A DNA stretch of 64,000 nt, from the NCBI RefSeq assembly GCF_946222605.1, contig NZ_CAMIIE010000003.1, positions 1-64,000 on the forward strand. The letters are read 5' to 3'. The position numbers were made by a program, and so were the translations under genes. The notes under the pieces are model-generated. The model was not told the DNA's origin. It saw nothing but the letters and a program-made list of their open reading frames with translations, and did no database searches. Source of the DNA: an uncultured Acidocella sp. (lineage in GTDB: Bacteria; Pseudomonadota; Alphaproteobacteria; Acetobacterales; Acetobacteraceae). This document shows positions 34,078 through 43,023 of this stretch, one piece after another (within the stretch, counting starts at the first letter, position 1; every line of letters begins with the position of its first letter).

Positions 34078-35199
34078 ATGACCCCCAAACTCGCTTCCTT
34101 TCTGGCGTCGCAGCCCGCGACGCCCTGCCTGGTGCTCGACCTCGACCAGGTGGCGGAGAATTATGCCCGGCTGCGCGCGGCGCTGCCGGCGGCTTCGATT
34201 TATTACGCCGTGAAGGCCAACCCGGCCCCGGCGATCCTGCGGCTGCTGGCGCAATCCGGCGCCTGTTTCGACGCGGCGTCCTGGCCCGAAATCCAGGCCT
34301 GCCTGGAGGCCGGCGCGGCGGCGGAGGCGATTTCCTTCGGCAACACGGTCAAGAAGCCCTCCGCGATCCAGGCCGCCTACGAGGCCGGGGTGCCGCTCTA
34401 CGCCTTCGATTCCCGCGAGGAGCTGGAGAAAATCGCCCGGCACGCGCCCGGCGCGAAAATCTATTGCCGTCTGGCGGTGAATAATATCGGCGCGGAATGG
34501 CCGCTTTCGAAGAAATTCGGCACGACGCTGGAAAAGGCGAAAGAGCTGATGCTGGCCGCCCCTGCTTTGGGGCTGGTGGCGCACGGGCTCTCCTTTCATG
34601 TCGGCTCGCAGCAGACCGGCACGCTGGCTTATGAGCTGGCGATCGCGGAAGTGGCGATGCTGTTCACCGACCTGAAGCAAGCTGGGCTGCCGATGCGGAT
34701 GCTCAATCTCGGCGGCGGCTTTCCGGTGCGCTACCAGGAGGAGGTGCCCGAGGCGGATGCCTTCGGCAACGCCATCATGGACGCGATGGTCGCGCATTTC
34801 GGCAACGACATCCCGGACATCCTGATCGAGCCGGGCCGTGCGATGGTCGGCAATGCCGGGGTGGTGGCGGCGGAGGCGGTGCTGGTCTGCCGGCGCATGC
34901 CGCAGGATGAGCGGCGCTGGGTGTATCTGGATATCGGGCGCTATGGCGGGCTGGCGGAGACCGAGGGCGAGGCGATCCGTTACCGCATCACCGCCGGCAA
35001 TGGCCCCACCGGCCCAGTGGTGCTGGCCGGCCCGTCCTGCGACGGGGTCGATGTCATGTACGAAAAGACATCCTTCAGCCTCCCCCTCGATTTGCAGTCC
35101 GGCGATCGGGTTTTGATCCACGATGCCGGCGCCTACGTCACCAGCTATGCCAGCCAGAACTTCAATGGCTTCGCGCCGCTGGCCGAGCATTACATCTGA
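34078..35199 (+). CDS. Ornithine/lysine-type decarboxylase (PLP, fold III)
   Basis: 373 residues. The alanine-racemase-like barrel has the PLP Lys in IYYAVKANPAPAIL. Further landmarks are GLSFHVGSQQTG, the phosphate-binding NLGGGFPVRY, and EPGRAMVGNAGV. The catalytic Cys is in GPSCDGVDVM. This is the ODC/LODC class giving putrescine or cadaverine. Specificity between ornithine and lysine is not decided here. It follows a structured leader and ends in a strong terminator, so it is a single-gene unit divergent from the two-component system. Confidence 0.9.
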   Translation: MTPKLASFLASQPATPCLVLDLDQVAENYARLRAALPAASIYYAVKANPAPAILRLLAQSGACFDAASWPEIQACLEAGAAAEAISFGNTVKKPSAIQAAYEAGVPLYAFDSREELEKIARHAPGAKIYCRLAVNNIGAEWPLSKKFGTTLEKAKELMLAAPALGLVAHGLSFHVGSQQTGTLAYELAIAEVAMLFTDLKQAGLPMRMLNLGGGFPVRYQEEVPEADAFGNAIMDAMVAHFGNDIPDILIEPGRAMVGNAGVVAAEAVLVCRRMPQDERRWVYLDIGRYGGLAETEGEAIRYRITAGNGPTGPVVLAGPSCDGVDVMYEKTSFSLPLDLQSGDRVLIHDAGAYVTSYASQNFNGFAPLAEHYI

Positions 35200-35296
35200 G
35201 GGTTGTGGCGGCTGAGCCGGAAAGGCTCAGCCCGCCGCGCCGCGCCACAGCGCCGCCGCAGCAACAGGTTGTGTAAGTCAATTTAACGCGCCGACC

Positions 35297-35334
35297 AAAT
35301 CGCCTGACTTCGCCAACGCGGAGTCAGGCGATTT
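35297..35334 (+). terminator. Rho-independent terminator after the decarboxylase gene
   Basis: A perfect 13-bp stem (35297-35309 with 35322-35334, arms AAATCGCCTGACT and AGTCAGGCGATTT) with a 12-base loop is followed by ATTTTG. It lies about 100 bases after the decarboxylase stop; the bases between show no gene. Confidence 0.85.
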
Positions 35335-35453
35335 ATTTTGTGACACATCTATTCTTTTTTTAACCGCCGCCACGCGAAAACCACCTTAAATATGCCTCTC
35401 TAGCTTCGCCTTGAATCAAAATTTGTACGATTTTTGGAATAAGAGAGGTTGTT

Positions 35454-36557
35454 ATGGCCGACACGCAAAATAATATAAATTTCCAAAATTTTGACGATTC
35501 GTCGTGGCCGAGCAGCTGGTTTGGCTGCGCGCCGGGGAGCTGGACCTGGCCTGGCGACGGCGACGGAGACGGCTCAAGCAAGGGCGGAATCACGGAAAAT
35601 GGCATGACCGCCTATGCGATCGCGCTCACCCCGGGCAGCGGCGGCAGCGCAACCGCCACGATTCTCTCCCCGTTGCATATCGGGGTCAGCGTCACCTCAA
35701 CCGCCACCGGCGCCCTCGCCAACCTGCTGGGCGACGTCAATACCGCGATCACCGGCGAAAGCTTCAAGCTGAATATCGGCGACTTCAGCCTCCCGAGCTA
35801 TTATTACGGCACCACGACAATCGACGGCGTGAGCGGGTTTATTGCGAATACGCTGCCAGGCGGAGCCGGGCTCTGGTATTTCGTCACCCCCAGCACCAGC
35901 CAATCCAACAGCCTCGGGCGGGGCGCTTCCGGCACGGCGCATCATGACACGACCGGCGCCAGCTCGCCCTATCAATGGGATCTCGCCACCGGCCAGGCCG
36001 TCTGCTTCATGGCCGGAACGCTGATCGAGACGCATGACGGGGAAAAGCCGGTGGAGAGCCTGCGCCCGGGCGATCTGATCCGCTGCGCCGATGGCCGGTT
36101 GATGCCGTTGCGCTGGCTGGGCGAGCAGCAGATCGTCCGTGCCTTCGCCGACCCCATCCGCGTCGGCCCGGTGCGCATCCGCGCCGGCGCGCTGGGCGGC
36201 GGGCTGCCGCGGCGCGATCTGCTCTGCTCGCCCGATCACGCCTTTCTGCTCGGCGGGGTGCTGGTGCAGGCCGGGGCGATGGTGAATGGCGGCAGCATCC
36301 TGCGCGAGCCGCAGATGCCGGAGCGCTTCACCTATTATCATCTGGAATTGGCCGAACATACGCTGGTGCTGGCCGAAGGCGCGGCCTCGGAAAGCTTCGT
36401 CGATCATATCGACCGGCTGGCCTTCCATAACTGGGCGGCGCGCGGCCCGCAGGCGGCGCTGCCGCCGATCCAGGAAATGCAGCTGCCGCGGGTAAAATCC
36501 GCACGGCAATTGCCGGCTGCATTGCGCCAGGCGCTGGGCCAGGCCCAAGCCGCCTGA
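35454..36557 (+). CDS. Hint (hedgehog/intein) domain protein
   Basis: 367 residues. The first 180 are Gly/Ser/Thr-rich with no known domain and no clear signal peptide, including a WPGDGDGDGSS acidic stretch that looks like a calcium-binding turn. From Cys 184 a Hint fold starts (VCFMAGTLIETHDGEKPV, then LRPGDLIRCADG) and ends near SPDHAFLLGG and LVQAGAMVNGGSI. Such Hint_2 proteins are common in alphaproteobacteria, often surface or secreted, and may self-cleave at the Cys. The ATG at 35454 has GAGAGG five bases upstream. The AT-rich first 80 bases differ from the rest. Confidence 0.82.
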   Translation: MADTQNNINFQNFDDSSWPSSWFGCAPGSWTWPGDGDGDGSSKGGITENGMTAYAIALTPGSGGSATATILSPLHIGVSVTSTATGALANLLGDVNTAITGESFKLNIGDFSLPSYYYGTTTIDGVSGFIANTLPGGAGLWYFVTPSTSQSNSLGRGASGTAHHDTTGASSPYQWDLATGQAVCFMAGTLIETHDGEKPVESLRPGDLIRCADGRLMPLRWLGEQQIVRAFADPIRVGPVRIRAGALGGGLPRRDLLCSPDHAFLLGGVLVQAGAMVNGGSILREPQMPERFTYYHLELAEHTLVLAEGAASESFVDHIDRLAFHNWAARGPQAALPPIQEMQLPRVKSARQLPAALRQALGQAQAA

Positions 36558-36566
36558 AGGCGGGCT

Positions 36567-37064
36567 TTACGGCCAGGCGACCTGGGCGGTGGCGAGGTCC
36601 AGCCCGCGTTGGCTGGCCACCCGCATGGCGGAGGCGGCGAGCGGCGGGGTGTCGCGCCGCACCTCCAGCCAATAGCCATGCACCGCCAGCGCCGCCGCCA
36701 GCGCTTCCAGTGCCGCCACCAGCCGGGCCCGTTGCGCGGGTTCCAGCGCGATGCGGTAGAGATAATTATCCAGCAGCCAGAAGGCTTCGTTCTGGGCCGC
36801 CGCCACCGCGCGCAGCAGCCGGCGCTCCAGCTTGGTGACAGCAAACCCGCCGAGCGGGCGCAGCGGCAAAGCCCGCGCGCAATCCGCCTGCCGCCCCTGC
36901 CAGACCGCCAGCAAGGCGCGGTGGATCTGCGCCTGATCCCGCCCCAACCCGAACGGGCAAACCAGACTGGCCGCCCCGGCCTGACCACCCACCGCCCGGC
37001 GCAATGCGCACAGGGCCACACGTTCCGCCCGGCTCAAACCCGGCTCAGCTTGCAACAGGGTCAT
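36567..37064 (-). CDS. Unknown protein under a Fur-type operator
   Basis: 165 residues starting MTLLQAEPGLSRAERVALCALR. It is mainly helical, rich in Ala, Leu and Arg, with two Cys (LVCPFG and ADCARAL) and no signal or membrane segment. No family is recognised. A perfect 23-bp Fur-like palindrome lies 30-52 bases upstream of the ATG, where a promoter should be, so expression is probably controlled by iron. GGAGGTG lies five bases before the ATG at 37064. An iron-related role is inferred only from that site. Confidence 0.65.
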   Translation of the reverse strand: MTLLQAEPGLSRAERVALCALRRAVGGQAGAASLVCPFGLGRDQAQIHRALLAVWQGRQADCARALPLRPLGGFAVTKLERRLLRAVAAAQNEAFWLLDNYLYRIALEPAQRARLVAALEALAAALAVHGYWLEVRRDTPPLAASAMRVASQRGLDLATAQVAWP

Positions 37065-37093
37065 GGCTGCACCTCCTATGCCCGACCCTCGCA

Positions 37094-37116
37094 CAATTGA
37101 TAATGATTATCAATTG
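37094..37116. promoter_or_regulatory. Fur box (perfect 23-bp palindrome)
   Basis: CAATTGATAAT-G-ATTATCAATTG, two 11-base arms around one G. Its core TGATAATGATTATCA fits the 7-1-7 Fur consensus at every arm position. It sits in an AT-rich patch within GC-rich DNA, 30 bases upstream of the unknown minus-strand gene and 106 bases upstream of the dienelactone hydrolase, so it could act on either. Confidence 0.8.
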
Positions 37117-37221
37117 CAATTTTTGTTCATCAAAGCGCTTTTGCGCCTTCCCCGCGCTTCTTCTACACTCCGCCCCGACCGGCCATTCCGGCCGGACGAC
37201 ATCCACAAAACGGAGAGCAGA

Positions 37222-37932
37222 ATGCGCGAGATCAAACTCAAGGCGGCGGATCAGAGCGGCGAATTTTCGGCCTTCGTCTGGGAGCCCAAGGGCCTCAAGG
37301 CTGGCAAGGAAGCCGGCGCGGTGGTGGTGATCCAGGAGATTTTCGGGGTCAATGACAGCTTGCGCGAGACCGCCGCGTCTCTCGCTGAGCAGGGCTTCAT
37401 CACCATCGCCCCGGATCTGTTCTGGCGGCTGGAGCCGGGGGTGAACATCTCCGACAAGAGCGACGCGGAATGGCAGAAGGCGTTCGACCTGATGAACCGC
37501 TTCGACCAGGATAAGGGCATCGAGGATCTGAAGACCACCCTGGCCGCGGCGCGTGAGCTGCCGGGCTGCAATGGCAATGCCGGCACCATCGGCTTCTGCC
37601 TCGGCGGGCGCCTGGCGGTGATGATGGCGACACGCTCCGATTCGGACGTGAATGTTTCCTATTACGGTGTCGGGCTGGACAGCCTGCTGCCGGAATTCGA
37701 CCGCATCCAGGCGCCGCTGATGCTGCATATCGCCGATGAGGATGAGTTCTTCCCGGCCGAGGGGCGCGAGACGCTGATCGAGGGGCTGGAAGGCAATGAG
37801 TGGGTGGACGCCTTCGTGTTCCCCGAGGTGCAGCACGCCTTCGCGCGCGTCGGCGGGGTGCATTACGATGCCCGCGCGGCGACCATCGCCAATGGCCACA
37901 CCACCGAGCTGCTCGCCGAAATCCTTGACTAA
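37222..37932 (+). CDS. Dienelactone hydrolase family protein
   Basis: 236 residues, alpha/beta hydrolase of the DLH family. The nucleophile elbow is GFCLGG (Cys in place of Ser, as in true dienelactone hydrolases), the Asp lies in IADEDEFFP and the His in EVQHAFARVGG. The early VVIQEIFGVN gives the Glu that controls the Cys. Many such genes are not in aromatic pathways and their substrate is unknown. The ATG at 37222 has GGAGAG upstream. It overlaps the following TTG-started gene by 8 bases. Confidence 0.88.
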   Translation: MREIKLKAADQSGEFSAFVWEPKGLKAGKEAGAVVVIQEIFGVNDSLRETAASLAEQGFITIAPDLFWRLEPGVNISDKSDAEWQKAFDLMNRFDQDKGIEDLKTTLAAARELPGCNGNAGTIGFCLGGRLAVMMATRSDSDVNVSYYGVGLDSLLPEFDRIQAPLMLHIADEDEFFPAEGRETLIEGLEGNEWVDAFVFPEVQHAFARVGGVHYDARAATIANGHTTELLAEILD

Positions 37933-39082
37933 GCTGACACGCCGCGCGGTTTGCGCGGGGGCATTGGCGCTGCCCGCCTTGGCACGGGCAGCGCCGGATT
38001 TGGGCCAGCTTCTGGTGCAGGCGGTGCGCGGGCAGATGGCCGCATTGGGCGATGGCCCGGTGCTGCTGAATTCCTATCTGGTGAAAAGCGGGCCGGGGGC
38101 GGATAATTTCGACCTGACCCAGGCCAATGCCGCCTATGTGTATGATAATGCGCTGGCCGGGCTGCTGCTGATCGCGGCGGGGCATGAGGATGAGGCGCTG
38201 CGCATCGGCCAGGCTTTGGCGATGGCGCAGGCGCATGACCGGACATTTCACGATGGCCGGTTGCGCAACGGCTATGCCGCCGGGGTGATGACGAGCCCGG
38301 CGAAACTGCCGGGATTCTGGAACAAGAAAACCAATCAGTGGGATGAGGACCCGTATCAGGTCGGCACCGATACCGGGCCGGTGGCCTGGGCGATGCTGCT
38401 CTGGCAGGCGCTGGGGATGGATAGACCCGCGAACAAGGCCGGGAATTTCCTGGATGAGAGGCTGCGCGCGCCGCTTGGCTATTATGGCGGGTTTTACGGG
38501 TTCGATCCGTCGCAGCAGAAGCTCGGCTGGGAGAGCACGGAACAGAATCTCGATCTGGCGGTGGCGTTTTCGCGGCTGGGCCGGGCGGAAGATGCAGCCC
38601 ATGCCAGGGCATTTGTGAAGGCGGCCTATGATGCGAAGGCGCATCTGTTCAAGACCGGGCTGACGCCGGATGGCAAGCCGGGGGCGATGCTGGCGGCGGA
38701 TGCCGGGATCTGGCCGTATCTGGCCGGGATTGGCGACGGGGCGAGTGCGAAGGCGGCGGTGGACGCGTTGCAGCATGGCGATGGCATCGGATTTTCCAGC
38801 GCCTCGGACGGGATCTGGCTGGAAGGCACGGCCTTCGCGGCGCTGGCGCTGAAGCGGCTGGGGGATGCGCGGGCGGGGGCGTTTCTGCAGACGGTGGCGG
38901 AGAATTTATCGCCGCAGGGCTATGTGTATGCGACGGTGGCGCCGGTTCTGGGCACCGGGTTGAAAGTTGGGCCGTCCCTGCGGAAGGGCGTGCCGGAGGC
39001 GGATTTCAACTATTACCGCCGGCCCTCGCTGAGCGCCACAAGCTGGGCCGGGTTGGCGGCGCTAGGCGTGAATCCGCTTTAA
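37925..39082 (+). CDS. Exported protein with six-hairpin (alpha/alpha) toroid-like pattern
   Basis: 385 residues from a TTG at 37925 inside the end of the DLH gene. This start gives a leader with a twin Arg (KLTRRAVCAGALALPALARAAP), so periplasmic export is likely. The body has regular helices and motifs such as NAAYVYDNALAGLLLIAAG, GPVAWAMLLWQALG and WLEGTAFAALALKRLG, resembling glycoside-hydrolase-type toroids. The substrate is unknown. Without the TTG the nearest ATG lies about 130 bases upstream inside the DLH gene. Confidence 0.65.
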   Translation: MTKLTRRAVCAGALALPALARAAPDLGQLLVQAVRGQMAALGDGPVLLNSYLVKSGPGADNFDLTQANAAYVYDNALAGLLLIAAGHEDEALRIGQALAMAQAHDRTFHDGRLRNGYAAGVMTSPAKLPGFWNKKTNQWDEDPYQVGTDTGPVAWAMLLWQALGMDRPANKAGNFLDERLRAPLGYYGGFYGFDPSQQKLGWESTEQNLDLAVAFSRLGRAEDAAHARAFVKAAYDAKAHLFKTGLTPDGKPGAMLAADAGIWPYLAGIGDGASAKAAVDALQHGDGIGFSSASDGIWLEGTAFAALALKRLGDARAGAFLQTVAENLSPQGYVYATVAPVLGTGLKVGPSLRKGVPEADFNYYRRPSLSATSWAGLAALGVNPL

Positions 39083-39087
39083 TTAGC

Positions 39088-39131
39088 AAAAGTTTTTGGG
39101 GGTGTGGGGACTTTTTTCAAAAAGTCCCCAC
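39088..39131 (+). terminator. Terminator hairpin (recurring module copy 2)
   Basis: An AAAAGTTTTTGGGG lead is followed by a perfect 13-bp stem (39104-39116 with 39119-39131, arms GTGGGGACTTTTT and AAAAAGTCCCCAC). It lies between convergent genes (the toroid-like gene and mnmE) and can serve both. Confidence 0.8.
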
Positions 39132-39134
39132 GAC

Positions 39135-40400
39135 TTACTTCCCGATACAAAACCCCGAAAACACAGCGTCCAGAATCTCCTCCACCCCAATTCCGCCCGC
39201 CAGCCGCGCCAGCGCCGAAGCCGCCATGCGCAGCTCCTCGCCGCGCAATTCCGGTTCCGCCAGCGCCAGCGCCATATCCAGCGCCTGCACGACATCGCGC
39301 ACACAGGCGATCTGCCGGGGCCGGGCCAGAGCGATTGCGCCTTGGCGATCGGTCAGCGCCGCGGCGGCTTCGGCGAGGCGGGCACGCAACGCCGCCATGC
39401 CCGCGCCGGTTTTGGCGGAGATGCAGAATTCATCGGGACTTTCGGCGAGGTCGGCCTTGGTGCGAACGCGCAGCACCGCGGCACCGGGCGGAGCCGCGGC
39501 GAAATCCGCCCCGGGCGGCGCCACGAGGATGACGAAATCCGCAGCCCCCGCCTTGGCTTTGGCGCGGCGCACGCCTTCGGCCTCGATCGCGTCCTCGGTT
39601 TCGCGCACCCCGGCGGTGTCGGTCAGATGCACCGGCACGCCGCCGAGATCCACCCGCACCCCCAGCGCATCGCGGGTGGTGCCGGGAATCTCGGAGACGA
39701 TGGCGACATCCTCGCCCGCCAGCGCGTTCAGCAACGTGGATTTTCCCGCATTCGGCGCGCCGAGAATGACGAATTCCAACCCCACGCGCAGCCGCGAGAC
39801 GGCCGGGGCGGCGTGCAGGCCGTGCTGCATCTCATCGCGAAGATCGCTGATCCCGGCAAGGAGATTTGCTTCCACCTCGGGCGGCAGATCCTCGTCGGGA
39901 AAATCGATCAGCGCTTCCTGGCGGGCGATGATCTGGCGCAGACGCTCGCGCCAATCGGCGGCCTGGTCGTGCAAACCGGCGTCCAGCGCCTGGCGGCGCT
40001 GCGCCTCGGTTTCGGCGGCGATGAGATCCGCCATGGCTTCCGCCTGCAACAAATCCATCCGGCCATGCTCGAAGGCGCGGCGGGAGAATTCGCCGGGCTC
40101 GGCCGGGCGGGCGCCGAGGGCGACCAACGCCGCACTCACTACCGCCAGCACGGCGCGGCCGCCATGCAAGGAGATTTCCGCCACATCCTCGCCGGTGAAG
40201 CTGCGCGGGGCGGGGAAAGTCACCAGCAGCGCCTCATCCAGCAGCGCCCCGTCATGGCGCAATTTGCGCAGCGCCGCCCGCCTTGGTTGCGGCAAAGCTC
40301 CTGCCAGCGCCTGGATGATTTTGAACGTGTCAGGGCCCGAGAGGCGCAGCGTGGAGATGGCGCCGCCGCGCCCGGTGATCGGCGCGAAGATGGTGCTCAT
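39135..40400 (-). CDS. mnmE: tRNA uridine-5-carboxymethylaminomethyl modification GTPase
   Basis: 421 residues. The N-terminal tetrahydrofolate-binding domain has GRGGAISTLRLSGP. The inserted G domain has G1 GAPNAGKSTLLN, G2 GTTRD, G3 DTAG and G4 TKAD. It ends with the C-x-G-K motif FCIGK. With MnmG it modifies U34 of several tRNAs. The ATG at 40400 overlaps the ltrA stop (ATGA). Upstream residues in the same frame are antisense-like Ala/Arg-rich sequence without family match. It lies outside its usual rnpA-yidC-mnmE-mnmG neighbourhood. Confidence 0.93.
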   Translation of the reverse strand: MSTIFAPITGRGGAISTLRLSGPDTFKIIQALAGALPQPRRAALRKLRHDGALLDEALLVTFPAPRSFTGEDVAEISLHGGRAVLAVVSAALVALGARPAEPGEFSRRAFEHGRMDLLQAEAMADLIAAETEAQRRQALDAGLHDQAADWRERLRQIIARQEALIDFPDEDLPPEVEANLLAGISDLRDEMQHGLHAAPAVSRLRVGLEFVILGAPNAGKSTLLNALAGEDVAIVSEIPGTTRDALGVRVDLGGVPVHLTDTAGVRETEDAIEAEGVRRAKAKAGAADFVILVAPPGADFAAAPPGAAVLRVRTKADLAESPDEFCISAKTGAGMAALRARLAEAAAALTDRQGAIALARPRQIACVRDVVQALDMALALAEPELRGEELRMAASALARLAGGIGVEEILDAVFSGFCIGK

Positions 40401-41557
40401 GATGGCCCGGCCAGCTTGTTGGAGATGAGAATGACGGCGAGCAGCACGGCCAGCACCAGCGCGCCCAGCAACCAAAGCGGGGCGAAAGGCGCGGCCAGGG
40501 CCAGGCCCGCCATCAAGCCCAGCCCGTAGCGATGCGAAGGCGGGAAGCGCGGATGCAGCATGCGGCGGAAAATGCCATTGCCGAGCAGGAAGGCGGCGGG
40601 GCCGCCAAGCAGCATCAGCCCCTGCCCCATTGTCGGCGCATGCAGCGGGTCTTCCAGCAGAAACGCATCCCCCGCCGCCACCACGATGACACCCGCCACC
40701 AGCAGCCCATGCGCGTAAGTATAGGCGGCACGCGCGATTTTGCCGACATCCTGGGCGTGGGCGAAGGCGTGGGCGGTGCGCTCGGCGGCATCGTTGAAAT
40801 AGATCCACCACAGCGCGAAGGCGGCCAGCAGCGCCAGCAAGGCGGCCAGGCAGGTTGGCGCGCCCCAGTGCAATTCGGAAAAATTCGCGCCGATGACGGT
40901 GATGGATTCACCCAGCGCGATCAGCACGAAACCGGCGCAGCGCTCGGCCATGTGGCGGGCATCGACCTGCCAGTCCTGGGTGGTCGAACGGCCGAGGCCA
41001 GGGACGTAAAATCCGTTGGCGGGGCCTGAAAGATCAATCAGCAGCGCGACGATCCACAGCGCCATGCGCGCCCTGCCCTCGGCCAGGCCGCCGAGCAGCC
41101 AGAGCCCGGCGGCGATGCCCAGCCACACGGAAATACGCTGGAAATTACGATAATTTCCAGAATCATGCCGCCGCAGCGCCCAGAGCATGAACAAAGAGCG
41201 GCCGAGATTGAGCCCGCCCAGCCCGATGGCAAAGGCGAGGCCGCGTTCCGCGAAGGCCTCCGGCAGGCTGGCGGCCAGCAGCAAGGCGCAGCCCATCAGC
41301 CCGAGCAGCAGTAACTTCACCGGGCGGCGCTCCGGGTCGATCCAGTTGGTCACCCAGCTGGTATAGACCCAGCACCACCACATCGCCGCGAACAGCATCA
41401 GCCCCTGGAAGGCCCCCAAACCATTCAGGTGGGCGCGCAGGAATTCCGAAATCTGGGTGACGGCGAAGACGAAGATCAGATCGAAAAACAGCTCGATCTG
41501 CGTCACCGGCGCGGGGGCCCCGCGCCGGCGCAGCAGGCTGGAGGCGGCGGCAAACAT
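40397..41557 (-). CDS. ltrA: Low temperature requirement protein A (LtrA) family membrane protein
   Basis: 386 residues with about 10-11 membrane segments. The family N-terminus is TQIELFFDLIFVFAVTQISEF. Later conserved parts are WWCWVYTSWVTNWIDPE and ERCAGFVLIALGES. LtrA of Listeria is needed for growth in the cold, and the molecular role is unknown. The start overlaps the carboxypeptidase stop by one base and the stop overlaps mnmE, so three genes are co-translated. Confidence 0.85.
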   Translation of the reverse strand: MFAAASSLLRRRGAPAPVTQIELFFDLIFVFAVTQISEFLRAHLNGLGAFQGLMLFAAMWWCWVYTSWVTNWIDPERRPVKLLLLGLMGCALLLAASLPEAFAERGLAFAIGLGGLNLGRSLFMLWALRRHDSGNYRNFQRISVWLGIAAGLWLLGGLAEGRARMALWIVALLIDLSGPANGFYVPGLGRSTTQDWQVDARHMAERCAGFVLIALGESITVIGANFSELHWGAPTCLAALLALLAAFALWWIYFNDAAERTAHAFAHAQDVGKIARAAYTYAHGLLVAGVIVVAAGDAFLLEDPLHAPTMGQGLMLLGGPAAFLLGNGIFRRMLHPRFPPSHRYGLGLMAGLALAAPFAPLWLLGALVLAVLLAVILISNKLAGPS

Positions 41558-43023
41558 CAGGTGAGGTAGCGGGCGGTGAGATGCGCCTCGAAATAGGCCG
41601 GGTTCAACCCCTCGCCGGTGGCGCCTTGCAGGATTTCATTGAACCCGGCGGAGGCGCCCAGCGCGTGCACATGCCGCGCCAGCCAGGCGGTCAGCGGCGA
41701 GAGATCGCCTTTCGCCAACGCGCCATCCAGATCCGGCAGCGCTTCGCGCGCCGCCGCCATCAGCTGCGCCGCCGCCATCGCCCCCAGCGTGTAGGAGGGG
41801 AAATAGCCGATGGCGCCATCGAACCAATGGATATCCTGCAGGCAGCCGCGCGCATCGTCCGGCGGGGTGATGCCGAGCAGGTCCTTCAGCCCTTCATTCC
41901 AGGCCCCGGGCAGATCCTTCACCTTCAGCGCGCCGGAGAGCAGGCGCTGCTCCAGCCGGAAGCGCAGCAGCACATGGGCCGGGTAGGTCATCTCATCCGC
42001 CTCGACCCGGATGAAGCTGCGCTGCACCCGGCGCAGCCGGTGTTGCAGCCCGGCCAGGGTGATCTCCTTGCCGAAGGCCGCGCTGGCCAGCGGGGCGAGA
42101 TAGCCCAAATACGCATCCGAGCGCACCGCCTGCATCTCGACGATGAGGGACTGGCTTTCATGCACCGCCATCCCGGCCGCGGCCCCCACCGGCTGGCGCG
42201 CCCAGGCGGCGGGAAGATTCTGCTCATAGAGCGCATGGCCGGTTTCATGCAGCACGCCCATCAGGGCGGCGGCGAAATCGGCTTCGTCGTAGCGGGTGGT
42301 GATGCGGATATCGGTGGGCGTGCCGCCGCAGAACGGGTGGGCGGAGATATCCAGCCGGGCGGCGTTGAAATTCAGCCCCGCCGCTTGCGCGAGCTTGCGG
42401 GCCAGCGCCGCCTGCACCGCTTCCGGGTAGGGGCCGGGGGGCAATTCCTGCTGCGGGCGGGTGGCCTGCAGGGCCTCGGCCTTGGGCAGCGCCGCGCGCA
42501 GGAAGGCCTCGTAGCGGGTGAAAATCGCCTCGGCCTCGGCCGCGGTGATGCCGCGCTGATACTGGCTCATCAGCGCATCGTAAGGCGAGAGCCCCAGCGC
42601 TTGGCCGAGGATCTCCGCCCCCTCGCGGGTGAGCTTCACCACCTCTTCCAGAGCCGGGCGAACGGCTTCGAAATCGCTGGCTTTGCGCGCGGCGCGCCAG
42701 ATGGTCTCGCAGGCCCGGCCGGCACGCACCTGCGCCTCCACCAGCGCGCCCGGCAAGGCGGTGGCGCGCAGATGCGCCTCGCGCATCAGAGCGAGGTTTT
42801 TGCCGTCCCAGCCCTCTTCCCGGGCGGCTTCAAGCTGTTCGCCGATCTCCGGCGCGCAGAGAAATTCGTGCGACAGCCCGGCCAGCACCGCCAGCTGCTC
42901 ACCGCGCGCCGCCGCGCCGCCCTCGGGCATCATCGCGGCGGCGTCCCAGCCGAGCATGGCGCTGGCTTCGTCCAGGCAGGCGATGCGGTTGAAGGCGGAT
43001 TTCAGGGCTTCGTAAGCGCTCAT
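41557..43023 (-). CDS. Carboxypeptidase M32 (thermostable carboxypeptidase 1 family)
   Basis: 488 residues. The zinc motif HETGH is in GVLHETGHALYEQ, and the third ligand Glu is in AVHESQSLIVEMQ. The region DIRITTRYDEADF just before it is typical of M32. It is a cytoplasmic metallocarboxypeptidase of broad specificity. The ATG at 43023 overlaps the SURF1 stop by ATGA. The operon link between cytochrome oxidase and this peptidase seems accidental but is tight. Confidence 0.92.
   Translation of the reverse strand: MSAYEALKSAFNRIACLDEASAMLGWDAAAMMPEGGAAARGEQLAVLAGLSHEFLCAPEIGEQLEAAREEGWDGKNLALMREAHLRATALPGALVEAQVRAGRACETIWRAARKASDFEAVRPALEEVVKLTREGAEILGQALGLSPYDALMSQYQRGITAAEAEAIFTRYEAFLRAALPKAEALQATRPQQELPPGPYPEAVQAALARKLAQAAGLNFNAARLDISAHPFCGGTPTDIRITTRYDEADFAAALMGVLHETGHALYEQNLPAAWARQPVGAAAGMAVHESQSLIVEMQAVRSDAYLGYLAPLASAAFGKEITLAGLQHRLRRVQRSFIRVEADEMTYPAHVLLRFRLEQRLLSGALKVKDLPGAWNEGLKDLLGITPPDDARGCLQDIHWFDGAIGYFPSYTLGAMAAAQLMAAAREALPDLDGALAKGDLSPLTAWLARHVHALGASAGFNEILQGATGEGLNPAYFEAHLTARYLT

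Noticed and set aside
35360..35605. 81-codon minus-strand ORF near the Hint gene start
   Set aside because: Overlaps the Hint gene 5' end in antisense; no ribosome site or conserved pattern, although a hydrophobic stretch is present by chance of AT-rich bases.
39226..40428. 400-codon plus-strand frame over mnmE
   Set aside because: Ser/Arg/Ala-rich shadow of the mnmE sequence; mnmE has G1-G4 and CxGK motifs.
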